Source: Thraustochytrium sp. TN22 (lineage: Eukaryota; Sar; Bigyra; Thraustochytrida; Thraustochytriidae). From it: a DNA stretch of 64,000 nt. Where the stretch lies: assembly GCA_013306675.1 (NCBI GenBank), contig JABLUY010000036.1, positions 62,001 through 126,000 on the forward strand. The letters are read 5' to 3'. Both the position numbers and the translations under genes were made by a program. Shown one piece after another: positions 1 through 10,269 of the stretch; the first letter of the stretch is position 1, and every line of letters starts with the position of its first letter. The notes below the pieces were generated by a model, which saw nothing but the letters and a program-made list of their open reading frames with translations, was not told the DNA's origin and made no database searches.

Positions 1-1316
1 AGGCCAATGGCGAGCCTCTGGTCCACCTCTAGGCCTACCCTACTTGGAATTGCGCCAACTTGCTTGCTGCAGTGGTGATGGGGCTCCCGCCCGCACACCC
101 GCGCGTCCGGCCTGTAGTGTCAGGCTCAGCTGGCTGGCCGGCCTGGTGGCGGCCGCGGCGCCTCGACTCCCTCGAGCCACGACGGGCCGGCCGGCGCACA
201 CCATGTCAGACAGGCAGAGTCCAACATGATGCACCAATCCGCCCCCGCCGGCGGATGCACCAACTCTACTCCGCCCCCGGAGTCCCGGACAACTACGCGC
301 GACGTCGCAAGCGTCAGACGCAGCCTGCCTGCCTGCCTGCACTGCTGCAGTGCCTTTCTCGTCCAGCCCGCGCAATACGGCGTGCATGTCGCAGATGATC
401 GCGCGCGGCACTGGCAAACTGCGCGGCCGCGTCAAGGCAGACTCCCGCGTTACATCATCGAGTCCTCGTCCTCGTCCTCGTCCTCGTCCTCAGGCTGGCC
501 GCCGCCGCGGCGTCCGAGTCGCCGGCGTCGCCGCAAGCCGACCGTGCAGTGCAGTGCCAGCACAAGATGATGATGAGCGAGAGGGTGCCAGTGGTGTCGC
601 CAAGTCCGTACACGTCGACACGCGCGTCGCCGCCCACGCCCGCCTGCGGCCGATCGTGATCCTGGCATGGACGCTAGGCGTGGCAGGCAGGACGTCCATC
701 AAGCTTGGCACCGCGAGGACGGCCAGCGCGGCGCGGCTGGAGTGGTAGCCGCAGAGGTGGGATCTGCGACTCCAAGAGCCTCCAAGCCATGTCCAACAGG
801 GTGTTACAGGGGGTCACGGTGGGTACCGTCACTCCCGTGGTGCCAGAAGCACTCGACGACGCACGCGCGGGCTGCGCCGCTGCAGGCAGGCATCCCTCGC
901 TCGAGGCTCGAGCAACGATCCATGCGATGCGATGCGATGCGCTGTGATGCGATGCCATGCGATGCCACGATGCCATGCAGACTCGCACGATCAGGCAGCT
1001 GAGCAGGCTGCGCGCGGCGTGGCGCGCGCCGAGCGTGGCGCGGAGCGTTCTCCAAAACCAGCCGGGCAGGGGCTGCAGCCGGCGGTGGCGGGTCGGTCGG
1101 CCGGGTCGGAGCCGCGCGGGCGCGAGAGCGCGCCGGCGAGCCGCCGCTTCCGGGGCTGGCCTGCACTGCAGGGCTGGTGGCCAGCTGCGCCACGCGCTCG
1201 GCCTGCACGCGCGGCAGCAGAACCGCAAGCGCGAGGAGGCGAGCTAGGGCTACGCGAGCAGCGCGGAGGGGCTCGCACGAGCGAGGGCGGGAGAACGGGC
1301 CCAGGCGCGCACGGTG
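1..1316. other. Left-edge non-coding region
   Basis: No convincing gene is seen. Open frames here are short, lack familiar motifs and overlap on both strands, as expected from GC-rich DNA. Simple repeats include a TCCTCG run near 462-492 and a GATGC-type run near 921-970. The last few hundred bases are very GC-rich and probably hold the promoter and leader of the small secreted protein that starts at 1317. Confidence 0.6.
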
Positions 1317-1745
1317 ATGATGCTCAAGGCCGTGGCCGCGCTGCTGGCGCTGTGCGCCGCCCTGTCGGGGAGCGAGGCAAGGTCCCTCGCGGCCAGGGAT
1401 GCGAGCGCGTGCAACAATACCCTGCTGGCCGAATCGTGCGATGAGTACTACCAGCTCTGCGCCAACGACGCTGAGTGCAGCGAGCTTCTTAGCGTGGAGG
1501 ATGGCGGCCTGAACGACCCGGACGCGGTGGAGCAGTACATGGCCAACGAACTTCGGAGCGCCTGGTACTGCTGCATGTCGTCCTATTCCAGCGACTGCAC
1601 GGATTGGTTCGAGCTGTGGGTCTCCACGTCGTCGAGCGACGCCGACGCCTCCATGAACATCATCAACGGGGAGTGCCCTGCCGGCACGATGCAGGTCGCG
1701 ACCTTGCTGGCGGCGCTCGGCCTCGTCGTCAACGCCCTCCTGTAG
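1317..1745 (+). CDS. Small secreted eight-cysteine protein, copy 1
   Basis: I do not recognise this 142-residue protein, but it is one of three paralogues in the window (also at 10319 and 14079). It starts with a hydrophobic signal peptide (MMLKAVAALLALCAALSGS) and ends with a hydrophobic tail after the conserved motif GECPAGTMQVATLL, which looks like a GPI-attachment signal or short membrane anchor. The mature part has eight cysteines in the pattern C-x8-C-x6-C-x5-C-x30-CC-x7-C-x25-C, shared with the other copies, so four disulfides are likely. A GTG sits just before, but the first ATG is at 1317, followed by a second in-frame ATG. It is probably a cell-surface or secreted protein; the function is unknown. 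It is the most diverged of the three copies. Confidence 0.8.
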   Translation: MMLKAVAALLALCAALSGSEARSLAARDASACNNTLLAESCDEYYQLCANDAECSELLSVEDGGLNDPDAVEQYMANELRSAWYCCMSSYSSDCTDWFELWVSTSSSDADASMNIINGECPAGTMQVATLLAALGLVVNALL

Positions 1746-2417
1746 CCACTCATGGCGCGCTGCTGTAGTCAACTCAAGGGTCGATTGAGGACGGACGGCA
1801 CGGCGGGAATGCCCTGCTCCGCGAGAATCAGGCTTGCTTCATCAACTTTGAAGCGTATCTCTAACTTACTGTAAGAGAGGCTAACGAGCTGCCCTGTGTA
1901 GACGCGTGCACGTTGTGCGACCCAAGTCGTGTCGCGCCCAGGCGGCCGGCCCGGCAGAAAGCGGCGCTCAGCCATCTTGCCAAGCTCGCCAAGCTGCGTC
2001 GGGTTTGAGGATTGCTTGACGAATATTGCACGCGAGCTGCATGCATACGGTGCCAGCAAGCAACGCTCGTGTCACCTTCCGAGTGTACTTTCGAAAGAAG
2101 ACGCTTGAGAACTGGACCCTGCTCGTGACCATTGTGCCACCGAGCTTCGCTTCTTCTCGCGCCGCGTCGCGCGAAAGTCCTCTGCAATTAAAAAATGATC
2201 CGTCCACACAAGCTCTTGCGAATCCTTTCTCTTATGTACTTAGAATTCGCAACGACACCGCCGCCAGCCGCTTGTCGCATTGACTGTGCCGCTTGGGAGG
2301 AGGGTTCCGGAAGAGCGCTTCTTCTCTCGCGCCGCCTCTTTGCAATCGATGGTCCATCCACACATGCTCTTGTGCGTCAATCTTTTGACTTGGAACCGCC
2401 GCCGGGCGCTTGTTGCA
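1746..2417. other. Intergenic region between convergent genes
   Basis: This 670-base stretch lies between the 3' ends of the secreted protein and the large minus-strand gene. It is less GC-rich than the neighbouring coding DNA. I see no gene, tRNA or clear repeat. Two roughly similar segments near 2170-2290 and 2330-2420 (both with 'tccacaca...ctct/cttg' and 'ccgccg...cgcttg') may be a diverged duplication. Confidence 0.5.
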
Positions 2418-5195
2418 TCATTGCCCAAGATTGCGCCGCTTGGCAGGGGGTTCGTCATAAACGTCTGGAAGTGCGGCCTTGATGCGGCCCTGGTGGGCAG
2501 TCGCCAAGAGCTGCGGCACGGTCTTGCCCGTGATGTTCGCCGCAACGAGAAGCGTGGAGCGCTCGGCGCGCTCGATGGGGTTGATGTTCTTGCGGATGAT
2601 GGTATTCAGGATGGAGTCTGCAAAATTGTGAGTGGTGGCGATGATGACGTGCAACTGCGTCTGCACGAGTGGGAGCTGGCCAGAGCGCGAGAGTGCGTCC
2701 ACGAGGTCCATCGCCTTGTCGCGGTGTGGCATGAGGTCTTCTGGAGAGAGATCAATGGACGTTTTGGCCGCAGGATTCCACGAGGTGCCTCCATAGCTCT
2801 CCCAGTGAAAGGGCATGTTGGCGTCGATTTGGGTGGGGCAGAGTGCCCCCTCGGGGTCGTGCTTGTGCAAGCTCGCTTCGAGTTGCGCCGGGAGACTCGT
2901 GAAATCCTCCATGGCGTTTTCCGACACCTCCTTGTCGTCGTCGTCGCCGCCGCCGTCATTCATGACGTGTACGATGCCGTCTTCGTCCTCCTGCATCTGC
3001 ACATTCAGATTCCCTGCTTGCTGTTCTTGCGAAGGCCCCAGACGCGGCTGTGGCGATGGCGGGCTGTAACTATGCGCTGTTCTGTGCCGCCTTGCGCCAG
3101 CCCTACCCAGTTTTTTCCTTGCCCGTCTCTCCTGCATCTCCCGCTGCATCTGCAGCTGCATCTGCAGGCGTTCCTTGACACCGTCACGGAGCATGTCTTT
3201 GAGACGTCCGACATGACCGCGCACGGCCTCGACCTTGTCCGCAATGCTCGCATCGGACGGGCCCTCGTAGGAGACGAGGTCAGACGGGATCTGGAAGTCC
3301 GTGAAGAGCTCGACGAGGTCCTGTGTAAGCGCAATCTCCTTGGTGAGTGCGCCGGGCCCGAGGTTGAGCAGTGCCTCCAGCTGCGGCTTGATTTCCACCA
3401 CGGCGACGGCGAAGACGGTGCCGGCGAGCTGCATCTCGCGCATGGCTCGGGCAAAGCTCTGCTGTTCTGGCGAGAGGCTCTCGATGTTGTTGTGAAAGTC
3501 CTTGGCTGAGGGGATCGTCCTGAGAATCAGCGGCACGAGGACGCGGTCCTTGTCCCTCATGACGATTGCATGCTCAATCTTGAGCTCGTCCTTGGCCGCG
3601 ACGGTGCCCACCAGGAGTACGAAGCTGCTGAGCGCGCGGGCGCGCACCTCGAGCTCGAGCCCCTCCACGCTCCATTCGTCAACGGCGTGCGCGACGTAGC
3701 CGTGGCAGTACTGTGACCCGTGCATCTCCACGCGCGTTGCTGCACTGAGCTTGAAGCCCATAGGCAAGGCAGGGCTTTGCGCGTCCCCAGGATGCCGAAT
3801 CCTGACACAGGTGTTAACCTCGCTCTCGTGCTCGGGATTGCGAATGGAGAGCGAGCCCTCGGGCGCGAAGCCCGGACGCTTGATGTCATAGCAGAAGGGC
3901 TTGAAGATCTCCTCCTCGAAGAGACGGGAATGATGGAAGGCGAGGTACTTCTCAAAGTCTTCTTCTGTAACCTCCTTGCCGATAGCGTCTTGCAGCTGGC
4001 CACGAAGCAAGCCTTCGACGTCATCACAGGATCCTTTGACCATCTCGTTGATGCTGATGACGCTGGACAAGAGCTTGCAGATCAGGGCCTCGAGCGTCGT
4101 GATCAAGCCTGCCGCCTCGCCGCCGTCCGCAGAAGGCACCAGCGAGCGCGCCTTCTCCAGCCAGCGCTCCAGGTCGATCTTGTGCTCACGCTGCAGCGCA
4201 AGCTGGGTGGCCTTGGCCATGGGTTGCCCCGTCGGCTCCTTTCCCTTGCCTCCAGCGGTAGGCTCGAACAGCGGGAGGACCGGAACAAAGACCTTCTCTG
4301 CGCTCGAGGGGTCCTCCAGGTCGGAGCTCTTGACCAGCGTTTCGATCCCCTCGAAGTGGCACTGCACCTCGCGAGCCCATGCGGAGAGTTTGCCCATGAC
4401 GGTCAAGACGCGATCCACGTCCTCGTTGCGTCGCGGCGTGTAGCAGGACGCGGCGGCGCGGTTGATGGCGAAGCGAGGACCGGCCTCGCTGTCGACGTCG
4501 ACGAAGAGGTCCGTCACGTTCACGCTCTGGCTTGGGAAGGCGTGCACAGCTGGCGCCGGCGCGATCTTTTCCTTGCCTGTGGTGAGGATCTCCGCGACGC
4601 CCGTACGACTGGCCAGGACCACGCCGTCTTGGTCCGGATGCGCTCCCGTGTGCAGAATGATGCGGAAGCTGTGTTCCACGCGCCACTGGTGCTCCACGAT
4701 CGTGTGGACCATGGTCGTTGTCGTGGACCTCGTCGTCCGCTTCTGCTGCAATTGCTGCTCTTCATGATGCTGGGCCGCGACACTGGTGTCGACGGTTTCC
4801 ATGTGCTCATGCTCCACGATGCTGGGTCCCTCCTGTTTGCGCTCCGTGGTGGCCACAAAGCTGCACTTGTGGCTTGCCTCGAGGCGCAGGCTCACGGCAC
4901 GGCCGGCGGCCACCCAGGTGAGGGCCGTGGCTAGGCCCTGCTGGCTCAGGCCGAGCATTTCCAGGTCCGTGCAGATGGCGTGCAACCCGTTGTTGACGGC
5001 CTGCTCCACGAGCAGGTACTTGTCATCGTACGTGTGCTTGGTCGCCCCCGCAAACACGGGCACCTTGTTCTGATCCAGCACCAACTTGCAGCGCTCCAGC
5101 GCCTTGTTCACGCGCTCGGAGAAGCTCGCGCCCCCCACGTAGCGCTCTTGGTATTTGCTCCGCTGCGAGCGCCTGAACGTTCCGTGCGCGAACAT
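2418..5195 (-). CDS. Large uncharacterised protein, paralogue A
   Basis: The frame encodes about 925 residues from the ATG at 5195; a GTG one codon upstream was not used. I recognise no named domain. It is clearly homologous to the divergently transcribed gene at 6427-9381 along nearly its whole length. Shared blocks are an N-terminal segment (NKVPVFAGATKHTYDDKYLL, then a VEQAVNN motif), a central block ending in TPRRN, a block with the YCHGY motif, and a C-terminal block around SRSGQLPLVQTQLHVIIATT. A variable glutamine- and acid-rich linker separates the central part from the last 150 residues. There is no signal peptide or membrane segment. A basic PPAKRR near the C-terminus could be a nuclear signal and is absent from the paralogue. 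From memory, similar proteins occur as expanded hypothetical families in other protists, but I could not check this. Confidence 0.85.
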   Translation of the reverse strand: MFAHGTFRRSQRSKYQERYVGGASFSERVNKALERCKLVLDQNKVPVFAGATKHTYDDKYLLVEQAVNNGLHAICTDLEMLGLSQQGLATALTWVAAGRAVSLRLEASHKCSFVATTERKQEGPSIVEHEHMETVDTSVAAQHHEEQQLQQKRTTRSTTTTMVHTIVEHQWRVEHSFRIILHTGAHPDQDGVVLASRTGVAEILTTGKEKIAPAPAVHAFPSQSVNVTDLFVDVDSEAGPRFAINRAAASCYTPRRNEDVDRVLTVMGKLSAWAREVQCHFEGIETLVKSSDLEDPSSAEKVFVPVLPLFEPTAGGKGKEPTGQPMAKATQLALQREHKIDLERWLEKARSLVPSADGGEAAGLITTLEALICKLLSSVISINEMVKGSCDDVEGLLRGQLQDAIGKEVTEEDFEKYLAFHHSRLFEEEIFKPFCYDIKRPGFAPEGSLSIRNPEHESEVNTCVRIRHPGDAQSPALPMGFKLSAATRVEMHGSQYCHGYVAHAVDEWSVEGLELEVRARALSSFVLLVGTVAAKDELKIEHAIVMRDKDRVLVPLILRTIPSAKDFHNNIESLSPEQQSFARAMREMQLAGTVFAVAVVEIKPQLEALLNLGPGALTKEIALTQDLVELFTDFQIPSDLVSYEGPSDASIADKVEAVRGHVGRLKDMLRDGVKERLQMQLQMQREMQERRARKKLGRAGARRHRTAHSYSPPSPQPRLGPSQEQQAGNLNVQMQEDEDGIVHVMNDGGGDDDDKEVSENAMEDFTSLPAQLEASLHKHDPEGALCPTQIDANMPFHWESYGGTSWNPAAKTSIDLSPEDLMPHRDKAMDLVDALSRSGQLPLVQTQLHVIIATTHNFADSILNTIIRKNINPIERAERSTLLVAANITGKTVPQLLATAHQGRIKAALPDVYDEPPAKRRNLGQ

Positions 5196-6426
5196 CACAC
5201 CAGCTCGGACGAAGCCGGACGAGCTTGGCGCCAGTCAGCGAGCGCGCGGACGGCCGCCGGCAGTGTTCCGCGCTGGCGAACCGCCTTTGATGGAGGGACG
5301 AAGAGGACGAAGCGGGTTTGCTTGGGCCTGCCCTGCTGCCGAGTGGGCTGCTTCTGCTGCCGCTGCTGCCGCTGCTGCCGCTACTAGGCTGGCTGCTGCC
5401 GGCCTGCCGATGCTCGTTCTCACCTGGCTTCACAGGCACAAGCGCTGCGCTTGGCGCTGCGCTTGGCGCTGCGCTCGGCGCTACGCTTGGCGCTGCGCTG
5501 CGAAACAGGTCTGCAAGCCAGCCGGTCTTCCCTCTTGCGGCACGTGGTGGCGCGGCGCATCTGAACGTGGCTTGGAGAGCGATCGCAATCGAGCAAAACC
5601 ATGATGACAAACTGGTTGACGACTTGGAGAACCATGCTGACAAACTGGTTTTCACGGCTTGGACGAACACGCTGGCCCAGCGGCCGGCGCCGGCCGGCTG
5701 CCCGCGCCGTGTGAGAGGCATGTCACGGTCAGTGGCTGCTTGTTGAGAGCCGAGCCGCGCGCACTGTCAGCCGCTGCCCGCGCCCACGTCCGAGTCATGG
5801 TAGAGATGGTGGTTGTTGCCTACCACTGGCAGGCGCAGCGGCTCCGAATCGCTGCAGGTAGAAAGTAACCTACGGCTACCACTGGCAGTGCCCCGCCGGC
5901 TACGACATCATTGGCACTGGCATTTTGGCTCTCTCTCGATCGATCTCTCTGGGAGCCTCAATCTCTCGCTCTCTCGCTCTCTCGATCTCTGACTAGGCTA
6001 GTAGCCCCCAGGGGGCTACGACATTGGCACTGGCAATTTGGCTCTCTCTCGATCTCCCTGGGAGCCTCTCGCTCTCTCGCCCTCTCTCGCGCTCTCGATC
6101 TCTCGCTCTCTCGATCTCTCGATCTCTCGCTCTCTCGCTCTCTCGATCTCTCGATCTTTCGTTCTCTTGATCTCTCGCTCTCTCCGGGTCATCGATCTCA
6201 TCAGCTCCAAGTCAGGCTCGCGGTGCGGCGCTCTCGCGGCGCTCCCTTTCGGAGTCTCCCTCGCTCCAAAACCTGCAGCCGCGTGCCGCGGGACGGGCGC
6301 GGCGAGCACGGCGGCAGAGCTCGGGCGGCAGGAGGCGAACTGCCAGGGCCCAAGCGTCGCCGAATCGGAGCGAGTCCGAGTCCGGGCTCGAGGCCGACCC
6401 CGTGCCTGAGGTCCCGCACGGCGAGG
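5196..6426. promoter_or_regulatory. 1.2-kb divergent intergenic region
   Basis: This separates the start codons of the two large paralogues and must hold both promoters. It is full of short tandem repeats: CTGCCG units near 5349-5380, GGCGCTGCGCTT-type units near 5443-5500, a 22-base near-duplicate (AACCATG-TGACAAACTGGTT) at about 5598 and 5631, and the CTCTCGAT array described separately. A minus-strand frame from an ATG at 5721 is open to about 5200 and rich in Ser/Pro/Ala. It could be an upstream exon of paralogue A, but I found no convincing splice join. Confidence 0.4.
5925..6192. repeat. CTCTCGAT-type array with a duplicated flank
   Basis: A pyrimidine-rich array of CTCTCG, CTCTCGAT and CTCTCGCT units fills this interval. 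It is preceded twice by nearly the same text: a block reading roughly 'gctacgacat...ttggcactggca-tttggctctctctcgat', at about 5897 and again at about 6025. Array and flank therefore seem to have been duplicated together. It lies in the 5' region of paralogue B and could be part of its promoter or leader. Confidence 0.7.
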
Positions 6427-9381
6427 ATGCATCCGGCGAGGTTCCGGAGGACGCTCAAGGAGGCGGTGGAGCGCGCCAAGCTCGTGCTGGAGAGGAACAA
6501 GGTGCCCGTGTACGCGGACGCCACACCGCACAGCTACGATGACAAGTTCCTGCTCGTGGAGCACGCGGTGAACAACGGGCTGACCGCGATCATGACGGTG
6601 CTGGGCGCCCTGGGGCTGGACGCCCAGGCGCAGGCCAAGCTCCGCACGTGGGCCGCCGAGGGCAAGGCAGTGAGCCTGCGCCTGGAGGCCGCGCGCAAGT
6701 GCACCTTTGTGCGCACGGACACGCGCCAGGAGATCGTGGGTGATGTAGAGCACGTGAGCAAGTTCAAGGGCGTCACGAACTCGAGCAAAACAGTGCAGAC
6801 TATCACGGAGCACAAGTGGCTCCTGGAGCACTCCTTCCGCGTGGTGGCTTTCCACGGCTCCAACCCGGACGACGCGGCCGTCGTGCTGACCTCGCGCACT
6901 GGCCAGCGCGAGCTGACCACCGTGGGCAAGGAGAAGCAGGCGCCCGCCAGCGAGACGCACGCGTACCCGGACCGCAGCGTGAACGTGACGGATCTGCTGA
7001 TGCTCCTCGACAAGGAGCTGACGCCGTGCTTCGACATCGACCGCACCGAGGAGGCCTGCGCCACGCCGCGCCGCAACCCGGACGTGGAGAAGCTGCTCGG
7101 CGTGCTGCGGGATCTGGTCGGCTGGATCACCGCAGTGCACACGCACCTGGAGGAGATCTTCCAGTTCTGCGACGACGTGGACCGCGCCAGCTTCTCCAGC
7201 ACTGACGACATCTTCGTGCCGGTGTTGCCGATGCTCCAGACGGAGGGCGAGGACGGCAACGGCGCGCAGCCCATGGACGAGGACAGCGAGCGCAAGCTGC
7301 AGGCCGAGCACCGCATCGACGTGGACAAGTGGCTGAACAAGGTGCGCGCGCTGCTGCCGACGCCGGACGGCGGCGCGGGGGCCGGCCTCGTCACGACGCT
7401 GGAGGCATCCGTCTACAAGCTCATGCTGCACTTGCGCAGCATCATCAACGCCATGACGGCGTCGTGCGATGAGGCGGAGCGTATGCTTCTCGCGCAGCTG
7501 GCGAGCGCCATCGGCAAGACGGTCACGCCTGCCGACCTGGACGAGTACATGCGCTACCACAACCGGCGGCTGTTCGCGGAGGAGATCTTCCGGCCGTTCA
7601 GCTTTGACGTGAAGCGCCACGGCTTCGCGCCGGAGGGCACCCTGTCGCTGGAGGACCCGGACAAGGCCGAGGCTTCCGAGGTGTACACGTGCGTCAAGGC
7701 GCGCGTGCCGGGCGCTGGCTCTGGCAAGGACGCGCCTGTCCCGATGCGCTTCAAGCTCGGCACGTCGACGAGCGTGGCGATGCAGGGTCCGCAGTACTGC
7801 CACGGGTACATTGGCCACCGCTTCGGCGGGCGCGGCCGGCTCGGCGCCGGTGGGCACACCGTGTTGAACCTGGTGGCGCGCGCGCGGCAGTTCTCGAGCT
7901 TCGTGCTGCTGGTCGGCAAGATCGCCGCCAAGGACGACTTCAAGGTCGAGCACGCCATCGTGCTGCAGAACAAGGACTCCGTCATCATTCCGCTGCTGCT
8001 GGACCCGCTGCCGTCTGCCAAGGCGTTTCGCGACGCGATCGAGAGTCTGTCTCCGGAGCAGCAGGAGTTCGCCAAGGCGATGCGCGCCATGCAGCTCGCG
8101 AGCACGCTGTTCGGCGTGGCCGTGGTGGAGATCAAGCCGCAGCTGGAGCTGCTGCTGAAGCTGGAGCCCGGGTCGCTGACGAAGCACATCGCGCTGACGC
8201 AGGACCTGATGAGACTGTTCACCGAGTTCCAGGTCCCGTGCGATCTGGTGACGTACGACGGTCCCAAGGAGGCGAGTGCTGAGGACAAGATCGCCGCCGT
8301 GAAGGCTCACGTGAAGGCGGTCATGGACATGATGGAGGATGGGCGCAAGAGGCGGCTTGCGGAGCAGCGCGATCGCGCCGCGAACAGCCTCCTGGATCGC
8401 GCCGCGAACAGCCTCCTGGAACGCTGGGAGGCAGGGTTTTCCGGGATTTCCGCATCTCTGGCGCCGGACCCTTTCCTGGCCGCTTCTTCCCCCACATCTA
8501 GCATTCAGCACGATGTAGGCCTACTGTTTGACTCGAACGATGACGCTTCGGATGGCGACGAGGACGAGGAGGGTTCTGACGTGAATAAGAGGGCGACGCG
8601 GAGCAAAAGTAGGAGCAGAAGTAGGTCTTCTTCTAGGCCTAGGGGAGGCGGCCTTTCTCGATATCGGGACCCATTTAGAGGCAAACGCCCGTTTGAACGC
8701 GAACTCCGTATGTCTGGTGCGACGGTGGCGCCCAGGTCGTTTCCCGGCGGCGCCACCGTGCAGCCCCGTTCTCTTCCTTCCTTGATGGAGCAGCAGCAGC
8801 AGCAGCAGCCCGCGCAGGAACGACAAATGGTGCAGCCTGCCAAGCCGCAGGCAAGGCGAGCGCAAGAGCAACAACAGACGCAGCAAGTTGCAGAGGGCAT
8901 GGAACCGATGGCGGACATCGCGCTCGACTACACGCGGCTGCCGGCCCAGATGGACGCCAATTTCGAGCAGCGCGACCCAGACGGCGCGCTGCGCGCCACT
9001 ACCATCAGGCCGCGCCATCCTTTTGTGCTCGAGAGCCACGCGTCGCCGTGGATGCCCAAGGAGAAGCAGACTTCCACGCTCGACGACGGCAAGCTCAAGG
9101 ACCACCGCAACAAGGCCATGGACCTCTTGGATGCGCTCTCGCGCTCGGGCGAGCTGCCACTCGTGCAGACGCAGCTGCACATTGTGATCGCCACGACGCA
9201 CTGCTTCGAGGACTCTATCCTGGATACGATCATTCAGTGCAACGTGAACCCCATCGAGCGCGTTGAGCGCTCCACCCTGCTCGTGGCATCCACCATCACC
9301 GGCGTCCCGGTCCCGCGTCTCCTCGCGCCGTCTCACGAGGCCCGTCTGCAAGATCGCATGCCCCAGCTCTTTGCGGACTAA
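6427..9381 (+). CDS. Large uncharacterised protein, paralogue B
   Basis: About 984 residues, starting at MHPARFRRTL. The frame is open further upstream, but only through CTCTCG repeats without homology, so the ATG at 6427, which aligns with the start of the homology to paralogue A, was chosen. Conserved blocks match gene A: TPHSYDDKFLLVEHAVNNGL near residues 35-55, ATPRRNPDV near 215, QYCHGYIGH near 460, and a C-terminal block with DALSRSGELPLVQTQLHIVI near 900. Between about residues 640 and 830 is a variable linker with a 24-base direct repeat giving AANSLL twice (8373-8420), an Arg/Ser-rich stretch and a glutamine run. No catalytic motif or membrane segment is recognised. It is probably a soluble protein of a lineage-expanded family, head-to-head with its paralogue. 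Confidence 0.85.
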   Translation: MHPARFRRTLKEAVERAKLVLERNKVPVYADATPHSYDDKFLLVEHAVNNGLTAIMTVLGALGLDAQAQAKLRTWAAEGKAVSLRLEAARKCTFVRTDTRQEIVGDVEHVSKFKGVTNSSKTVQTITEHKWLLEHSFRVVAFHGSNPDDAAVVLTSRTGQRELTTVGKEKQAPASETHAYPDRSVNVTDLLMLLDKELTPCFDIDRTEEACATPRRNPDVEKLLGVLRDLVGWITAVHTHLEEIFQFCDDVDRASFSSTDDIFVPVLPMLQTEGEDGNGAQPMDEDSERKLQAEHRIDVDKWLNKVRALLPTPDGGAGAGLVTTLEASVYKLMLHLRSIINAMTASCDEAERMLLAQLASAIGKTVTPADLDEYMRYHNRRLFAEEIFRPFSFDVKRHGFAPEGTLSLEDPDKAEASEVYTCVKARVPGAGSGKDAPVPMRFKLGTSTSVAMQGPQYCHGYIGHRFGGRGRLGAGGHTVLNLVARARQFSSFVLLVGKIAAKDDFKVEHAIVLQNKDSVIIPLLLDPLPSAKAFRDAIESLSPEQQEFAKAMRAMQLASTLFGVAVVEIKPQLELLLKLEPGSLTKHIALTQDLMRLFTEFQVPCDLVTYDGPKEASAEDKIAAVKAHVKAVMDMMEDGRKRRLAEQRDRAANSLLDRAANSLLERWEAGFSGISASLAPDPFLAASSPTSSIQHDVGLLFDSNDDASDGDEDEEGSDVNKRATRSKSRSRSRSSSRPRGGGLSRYRDPFRGKRPFERELRMSGATVAPRSFPGGATVQPRSLPSLMEQQQQQQPAQERQMVQPAKPQARRAQEQQQTQQVAEGMEPMADIALDYTRLPAQMDANFEQRDPDGALRATTIRPRHPFVLESHASPWMPKEKQTSTLDDGKLKDHRNKAMDLLDALSRSGELPLVQTQLHIVIATTHCFEDSILDTIIQCNVNPIERVERSTLLVASTITGVPVPRLLAPSHEARLQDRMPQLFAD

Positions 9382-9748
9382 CGGCAACCTGGCCTGCTGG
9401 TACATGAAGTAGACGTGAAGCAAGGTGAGCCGTAGCTGCCGCGAGAGGACTGGCTTGCCGCGCGCCGCGCGTACAGCGGCCTCCTGCGTCGCGCAGCTCT
9501 CGATGGTGGTGGTCAGACGCGCCTTTCGTTGCTCGCTAGTGCCGCTTGTACTTCGCTCCATCGTTTCTGCACACGCCCCCCTCTTCACCGTCCTCAGCGA
9601 TCACGGCGCGCGACCCGTCCATCGCCATCTCGCGCGAGTTGACGGCCTCTGTGCGCCGCCCTCGCGCCAAAGACTTCTAGCCACCCGCTCTCGGGTGTCG
9701 TCATCGAAATAGCTTTCTGCTATCCATGACTGTCAAGTGTTTCCACTT

Positions 9749-9960
9749 ACGACGCGGCGCGGACTTGGCGAAAGCACCCGGGCCGCTACGGGCCGAGGAG
9801 AAGCGAGGAGAACCGTGACACGCTTAGCAGCCTGACTTAGCCTGACTTCAAGTCTGCCCTAACGACGCGGCGCGAACTTCGCGGAAGCACCCGGACCGCT
9901 CCGGGCCGAGGAGAAGCGAGGAGAACACGCTCAGCAGCCTGACTTAGCCTGTACTTCTAC
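9749..9960. repeat. Tandem duplication, period about 113 bp
   Basis: Two adjacent copies (9749-9861 and 9862-9960) share ACGACGCGGCGCG, GAAGCACCCG, GGGCCGAGGAGAAGCGAGGA and CAGCAGCCTGACTTAGCCTG, with scattered substitutions and a small length difference. No open frame explains the conservation. It looks like a simple local duplication in intergenic DNA, old enough to have diverged noticeably. Confidence 0.75.
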
Positions 9961-10246
9961 GGCTAGCTCTAGAGGCCGGTATGCCTTCGGGTCAAACTTG
10001 ATCGGTTCGAGTCAAACTTGATCGATTCGAGTCTGAGACCGGTGTGACCTGGCTGACTCGGACTCGGATCAGACTCGGATCGGTTCGGGTCCAAGTCAGA
10101 CCTGATCCGCGTATCCGGGCCGCGCCCGGCCGCGGGTCGAGAGGCAAGTCAGCGCAAGTCATCGGTCGCGCAAGTGCTATGATTCGCGCGCGGGGGAGGG
10201 GTACGCGCGGCCGCGCGAGGCCCGGCTGGCCGCTGCACTGCGGCTG

Positions 10247-10269
10247 CAGCAAACCTGGAAATCCAGAGC
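10247..10269 (+). promoter_or_regulatory. Upstream element shared with copy 3
   Basis: CAGCAAACCTGGAAATCC followed by AGAGC lies about 50 bases before the ATG at 10319. Nearly the same text (CAGCAAACCTGAAATCAAGA) lies about 74 bases before the ATG of the paralogue at 14079. The intervening leaders are not similar, so the element may be a retained promoter or leader motif. It could equally be residual homology from the gene duplication. Confidence 0.45.

Noticed and set aside
1-1300. Short minus-strand frames with an EDEDEDED end (450-668)
   Set aside because: The acidic tract ends after three more residues in a stop, the upstream part is Arg-rich noise, and no homology or splice sites were seen.
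5318-5746. Plus-strand frame beginning with a leucine-rich stretch, like a signal peptide
   Set aside because: It starts at TTG, and the hydrophobic part is just CTGCCG repeats read in one frame. Sequence after it is repeat-derived.
6016-8511. 831-residue open frame antisense to the large paralogue B
   Set aside because: It mirrors a gene supported by homology to its paralogue, and long antisense frames are expected at this GC content. It begins in the CTCTCG repeat and shows no motif of its own.
9990-10035. tRNA-like GGTTCGAGTC boxes
   Set aside because: They belong to a short direct repeat; no cloverleaf stems or A box could be fitted around them.
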